Shown: one piece after another, positions 22,761-26,699 of the stretch
How positions within the stretch are numbered: the stretch's first letter is position 1
Layout: every line of letters starts with the position of its first letter
Virus record (IMG/VR): IMGVR_UViG_3300029258_002049
Location: 1 to 26,699 of that record
Direction: 5' to 3' (one strand)
DNA: 26,699 nucleotides
Origin: a virus
Notes under the pieces: generated by a model
Databases searched by the model: none
What the model saw: only the letters and a program-made list of their open reading frames with translations
Told to the model about the DNA's origin: nothing
Translations under genes and position numbers: made by a program

Positions 22761-24908
22761 TTAAATCAATCCTGGAGGCATTCCTCCACCCATCTGTCCC
22801 GGATCAGGTTCCTGCATTGGTGGCTGCCCTTGCATCTGTGTAGGGTCTTGCATTTGTGCTGGATCCTGCATTTGTGGTCCCAGATCTTGTGGTGGCAAGT
22901 CAGCTTGATTAGCAACGTTGTCCATCTCAGTACTCTGAATCGCCATATCTCTATTTTGTTGTATCATATTCAACAATTCAAGTAATTCATCAATACGATT
23001 TGGATCAGCTTGCTCTAGCTCTTTAAGTGTTTTTATTGTTTCAGTATTGGTTTTTTGTTCCTCTCTTGAAGATTCAGCACTCTTATACAGCATGTTGAAC
23101 TTATCAAGTTTGATTTCACTAGCACGTTTTTTAGCTAGAGATGAATCAGATTCAGCACGAGCATTAATCATATTTGTGGTTGCTTGTTGTTCCATGAGAT
23201 CTGACTTAAGTCGCATTTGTTCCATCTCATCAGTTTTTTTATTTTGCTGCTCAATAGCCTGTACCAAGTTCTTTTTGTTCTGTAATGGAGCTGCTTCTAT
23301 GATCACGCTATCAGGAATCTGAATACCCTCTTTACGTAGATTAAGTAATTGACCGAACTCGTTTTGTCTTTGATTAATCGTGTCAAATCCTTCAGAGATA
23401 ACAATGTCAAACTTGGAAAACAACTTAGTATAAAACTGTGCATGTGGCTCTTCATTGATGATACGTTTAACCTTGCTGGGAGCATAATTTTTTTGTATAA
23501 GCTGAACTATGGAAGTACCTAAAAGCTCCATCGAGCCTTCAAGGTTGTCGTATAATGTTTGCAGAGTGGTTACCCCTTGAGCCTGTCTCATCCTCGCTCT
23601 CATACCAGATATATCGTCATCAGCGAAGCCCAATAATTCCTCATTAACACCAGATATTTGTTGAATTTCATCAGCAAGCATCTGTGATAATTGTGTAAAC
23701 GATTGTGGAATATCTATTGGAGGTATCGGTGCAATATCTGCAAGCTCATAACCTCTCTTAACAATTATAGGTCTACCATCTCCAGCCCTTATGATTGAGT
23801 CTGGATCTTTTAATGCGCCCTCTTTAGCAATAAAGCCAGAGTTAGTTCTGGATTCTGCTAAATTGTATTCAATTACTTTCCGACGATTATATAGATATTG
23901 TACGTCTCTTAAACCACGCACAACACCTTGAATCTTTAAGGAAAAATCTGCAACATCTGGATGGAAATATCCAAACACTGGTATGAATGGATAACTATCT
24001 AGTCCTAGGGGATTCACATCGTCGTACATAACTTTGCCGTTAACTAATAAGGCAAGCTTAACCGTAGGTACCATGGTTTCCAGCACCTTGATCTCTGGTG
24101 CAAACTTTAAAAACTGCTCCAGTGCATCATCATCACCATCCCACTCAATTACCTCATTTGTGTTGGGATCGACTAACTGCTTTTGCTTACGATAGTCACG
24201 ATAATAAAACTCATCATACGCCATCAAATTTTGACTAGCGGTAACGCTTTCAGGCATATAATTGAACTTTCCATCCCCCCTAAAGGTTTCCATCTCCTCA
24301 ATCTCTCTACGCTTATTTGGTATCAGTGAAGCACATGCATCTCTTGGCATGTATGATCTTTTCCATATAGCGTTACAGTCAGATAGATCTTTTTCCCTAA
24401 AGTACGGATCAATGATAATACTACTATGGCCACAATTGCTTAATTTAATATCTCCTGAAATTGGATCATTCCTATAATCAACATAAAGTTGAATGAAGTT
24501 AATTCCAGATATAATCGCACCTTCAAATGCATCTGATATAATCGTTGATGCTCTTGATGTTTTAAATACAGATGCTAACAGCTTACTTGTTTGATCAGCT
24601 GCATCTTGATCACTGCCCTCTTGAGGTGAGGCCAATAACGCTCTACGCTCACGTCGCTGAAACCCAGAGATTAAATTAATATTACGTTTTATCCTATTGC
24701 AGGTAAAACTTTGCCTTGTTTTTAACGGCACATTGTATAATTCAGACCATAAAGTTTGATCACCAGCATTAAAACGAACGTCAATAGCTGCTTCGTCTTG
24801 ATATTCCTGGTTCATCATTGTTACGTCAGTATGGAATTTCTCTATCCTCTGTTTTACGGCTATATCTTTTTCATCGAAATAAATACTATTTTCAGGAAAT
24901 AAAGCCAT
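22761..24908 (-). CDS. Portal protein
   Basis: The protein has 715 aa, close to the P22 gp1-type portals (725 aa). Features include an N-terminal helical part with RFNAGDQTLWSELYNVPLKTRQ, FTCNRIKRNINLISGFQRRERR, and the long central segment with LRDVQYLYNRRKVIEYNLAE and QISGVNEELLGFADDDISGMRARMRQAQGV (read in parts). The last is a strong mark of the P22-like portal family. The C-terminal 45 residues are disordered Gln/Met/Pro repeats (QMQDP, QMQDPT, QMQGQPPMQEP). AGGAG lies 7 nt before ATG. It forms the dodecameric ring at the packaging vertex that docks terminase and, after packaging, the adaptor and hub. It is followed by a hairpin, so downstream genes may be separately expressed. Confidence 0.88.
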   Translation of the reverse strand: MALFPENSIYFDEKDIAVKQRIEKFHTDVTMMNQEYQDEAAIDVRFNAGDQTLWSELYNVPLKTRQSFTCNRIKRNINLISGFQRRERRALLASPQEGSDQDAADQTSKLLASVFKTSRASTIISDAFEGAIISGINFIQLYVDYRNDPISGDIKLSNCGHSSIIIDPYFREKDLSDCNAIWKRSYMPRDACASLIPNKRREIEEMETFRGDGKFNYMPESVTASQNLMAYDEFYYRDYRKQKQLVDPNTNEVIEWDGDDDALEQFLKFAPEIKVLETMVPTVKLALLVNGKVMYDDVNPLGLDSYPFIPVFGYFHPDVADFSLKIQGVVRGLRDVQYLYNRRKVIEYNLAESRTNSGFIAKEGALKDPDSIIRAGDGRPIIVKRGYELADIAPIPPIDIPQSFTQLSQMLADEIQQISGVNEELLGFADDDISGMRARMRQAQGVTTLQTLYDNLEGSMELLGTSIVQLIQKNYAPSKVKRIINEEPHAQFYTKLFSKFDIVISEGFDTINQRQNEFGQLLNLRKEGIQIPDSVIIEAAPLQNKKNLVQAIEQQNKKTDEMEQMRLKSDLMEQQATTNMINARAESDSSLAKKRASEIKLDKFNMLYKSAESSREEQKTNTETIKTLKELEQADPNRIDELLELLNMIQQNRDMAIQSTEMDNVANQADLPPQDLGPQMQDPAQMQDPTQMQGQPPMQEPDPGQMGGGMPPGLI

Positions 24909-24989
24909 GAAACTACTCCTATTATTATGGACATACTTTACAAACCCATTATAATGACAAACCAGGAAAAACTTTAAGCTTTAATATTA
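24909..24989 (-). promoter_or_regulatory. Portal gene leader with TATAAT box
   Basis: A perfect TATAAT is on the minus strand at 24948-24953, 40 bp before the portal ATG. The best -35 match (TTAAAG, about 18 bp further up) is weak. It would allow portal expression independent of the terminase-nuclease transcript. Confidence 0.4.
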
Positions 24990-25514
24990 TTATTCAAAAT
25001 TCCATTTGTTAATCTCATATAAATCATCCTGGTTCCAATGGATCATTGAGGTTAATTCAGTATCCTTACTATCAAATATACGATGTTTTAATCTTTGTAG
25101 TGTATCAATACTTGCACAAAACTTACCACTTGGCGATGCAAGGCCAGTCCGATCCTCAATACCGCCGTCGACTGTCCATACAATACCTAGCTTAATCTTT
25201 GATGCATCATTTAATTTCACATATTTATAATATTGGTCAAGATTTAAACTAAGGTTCCAAATATTATTTATCCTATCCCATGTACAAGTTTTTGTATGCT
25301 TAACCTCAATAAACATACACTTTCCATACTTATAGATCTGCATGTCAGGAGCTGGCATCTCTTCATCATTAATAACAAGCTTTGGACCGCAACACCTAAT
25401 GAGTCCACTCTCATCTTTTTTAAATCTCACAACAAAATAACGCTTCAAGTCAAAAAACATTGCAACATCTTTTTCAGCGGCATAACCATATACCGCCTGC
25501 TTATTAAAACTCAT
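24990..25514 (-). CDS. PD-(D/E)XK nuclease-like protein
   Basis: From ATG at 25514 the product has 174 aa. This start has AAGGAG 6 nt upstream; the longer frame begins with TTG at 25562 and lacks a ribosome binding site. A helix with Glu14 (YGYAAEKDVAMFF) leads to a core with PAPDMQIY (Asp57), then MFIEVKHTK (Glu70 and Lys72), and then a helix with Gln94-Tyr95. The order D...ExK...QxxY is the active-site layout of PD-(D/E)XK nucleases, such as Holliday-junction resolvase-like and restriction-type enzymes. All expected residues are present, so an active metal-dependent nuclease is plausible. It sits between terminase and portal. Possible roles are cutting branched DNA before packaging, genome-end processing or host DNA degradation. 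Confidence 0.72.
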   Translation of the reverse strand: MSFNKQAVYGYAAEKDVAMFFDLKRYFVVRFKKDESGLIRCCGPKLVINDEEMPAPDMQIYKYGKCMFIEVKHTKTCTWDRINNIWNLSLNLDQYYKYVKLNDASKIKLGIVWTVDGGIEDRTGLASPSGKFCASIDTLQRLKHRIFDSKDTELTSMIHWNQDDLYEINKWNFE

Positions 25515-25558
25515 TTGTTCTCCTTGAGTTTGATTAATAATTTGGTTTATTCGGATCT

Positions 25559-26699
25559 TCAAACATGTGAGGCGTACATAACTTTTTGATATCTCTCCTC
25601 GTCCTCTCGGGTATCACCTACATCAGCTTCAATTAAATCAATCGATAAACATAGATACCTTAAGCAGTCTGCCCAATCATTGGCCCAAGTCTCACTATCT
25701 TTAGTAGCAAATACTTTGTTAATGGGATCCCACTTACGACTATAGTTTTGAAGAGCATTAAGCAGGGTTGGACATTTTTCCTCATCAATAAACAATCTAT
25801 TAAATTTATGTTTGGTAACCTCAATACCTGTAGCAAGCGCTGACTTATGCAAAACATGCATATCAATACCAAGATTCCTAAAGATGCCAAGCCTTGATTC
25901 ACCTCTAGTTTGATCATGCTTCACTGCATCATGTGGGCAAAAATGATCCCCATAAAAATACTTATGATTAATCTCGTGTGAACGCAGCATAGCCACTAAG
26001 TCAGAGATCTGCGCATTATATGCATGGAAGGAATTAATAATAGCGATCTTGGATCCTATCACCTGATAAAATAGGAACACACTTGGAGATCTCCAACCAA
26101 GATCACAAACAGTATAAACTTTATGCATAGGATCATGAGGTACAAAGCCAACACGTTTTTCAGCATATGCCATCTTTAAGTTATTAGCGTAGTATGTACC
26201 GAAGTTAGCAATCTCAAAGCTGCAATAATATTCCTGAAGGAACAGCTCCTCAGACATTTCAAGCTTCTCTTTTTCCAACGCTTCAGCACTAATATGCTTG
26301 GTATCTTCTACAGTTAGTAAACAAGTGAACCAATCTTTAGACTTTAATGCATTTTTGTAGATATAGTAAAAATCATTGTAGCCTTTAGGTGTTGATATGA
26401 AAACAACCCAACCGTCATTTGCCGCTAATATAGGTCTCATCAAGCTAAATGCCATTGGATTATTTTGTGATGCATACTCAGAGTACACAATGCCAACTGG
26501 GTTAGTTCCTAAAAGAGCCTCAATATTATCTGATCCATTAAATTGCAAGTAGCTTCCATTGATGAACTTGATCTTCATCTGGGTATTATTAATATTTTCA
26601 ATAAGGTCATCAGGAATAAACGAGAGGAACTTCTCACCTGTTATAAGTATCGAATCCCAAATAGCCTTGCGGCACTGCGAGTATTTTGGGAAAAGATAG
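25559..26699 (-). CDS. terL: Terminase large subunit, N-terminus cut by window edge
   Basis: The frame is open to the right edge: 40 codons precede the internal ATG at 26578 (starting YLFPKYSQCRKAIWDSI), so about 379 residues are visible and the Walker A part is missing. Visible ATPase parts are the Walker B-like region VGIVYSEYA, with the catalytic Glu, and the coupling motif VFISTPKGYNDF. The nuclease domain shows the metal-binding Asp in VYTVCDLGWRSPS, a second acidic motif YGDHFCPHDA, and the late Asp in NDWADCLRYL. These are the conserved elements of TerL, which pumps DNA through the portal and cuts concatemers. Its stop lies 45 bp before the nuclease-gene ATG. The internal ATG at 26578 is not the true start. 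Confidence 0.92.
   Translation of the reverse strand, partial: YLFPKYSQCRKAIWDSILITGEKFLSFIPDDLIENINNTQMKIKFINGSYLQFNGSDNIEALLGTNPVGIVYSEYASQNNPMAFSLMRPILAANDGWVVFISTPKGYNDFYYIYKNALKSKDWFTCLLTVEDTKHISAEALEKEKLEMSEELFLQEYYCSFEIANFGTYYANNLKMAYAEKRVGFVPHDPMHKVYTVCDLGWRSPSVFLFYQVIGSKIAIINSFHAYNAQISDLVAMLRSHEINHKYFYGDHFCPHDAVKHDQTRGESRLGIFRNLGIDMHVLHKSALATGIEVTKHKFNRLFIDEEKCPTLLNALQNYSRKWDPINKVFATKDSETWANDWADCLRYLCLSIDLIEADVGDTREDEERYQKVMYASHV

Noticed and set aside
22757-22843. 28-codon plus-strand ORF (GTG start) with AAGGAG upstream, antisense to the 3' end of the portal gene.
   Set aside because: GTG start, very short, and lies wholly over the low-complexity Gln/Met/Pro portal tail; no promoter or conservation evidence.
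25515-25562. 16-residue N-terminal extension of the nuclease-like protein from a TTG codon.
   Set aside because: No ribosome binding site for the TTG, whereas the ATG at 25514 has AAGGAG at ideal distance.

Overview
This window is part of the virion-gene module of a tailed phage or prophage with short-tailed (podovirus-like) architecture. The DNA is AT-rich and uses the standard genetic code. Two small proteins with lipoprotein signal peptides and strong AGGAG-type ribosome binding sites before almost every gene point to a Gram-negative host; the host cannot be named from the sequence. No integrase, attachment site, replication gene, endolysin, tRNA or CRISPR array is visible.

Almost everything is on the minus strand, so the module reads right to left. 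The order is large terminase (cut by the right edge), a PD-(D/E)XK nuclease-like protein, portal, two tiny ORFs, then after a plus-strand interruption a conserved 174-aa protein, scaffolding protein, N4-gp56-type major capsid protein, a beta-rich 313-aa structural protein, a small conserved protein, a head-tail adaptor and a P22 gp10-like tail hub. Next come a second plus-strand interruption, four large Gln/Ala/Gly-rich proteins that look like the DNA-ejection (internal virion) set, a small lipoprotein, and a distal cluster of repeat-rich tail-fibre or surface proteins with a small membrane protein. The last fibre gene is cut by the left edge. Packaging, head assembly, tail assembly, genome ejection and host recognition are thus laid out in order.

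Two plus-strand islands break this pattern. Island 1 (20974-22375) holds a small exported cationic protein with its own terminator, then a promoter, a lipoprotein, a ribbon-helix-helix (RHH)-like protein, a tandem double RHH-like protein and a final terminator. It looks like a moron (accessory) cassette. Island 2 is a single 152-aa gene (13488-13946) resembling an appendage domain of tail proteins. It has two perfect palindromes in its divergent promoter region and shares its stop tetranucleotide TTAA with the convergent tail-hub gene.

Other points: a strong terminator and a pair of covarying hairpin repeats lie in the leader of the major capsid gene, and two neighbouring fibre genes have identical 57-residue N-termini although 26 of the 57 codons differ synonymously.
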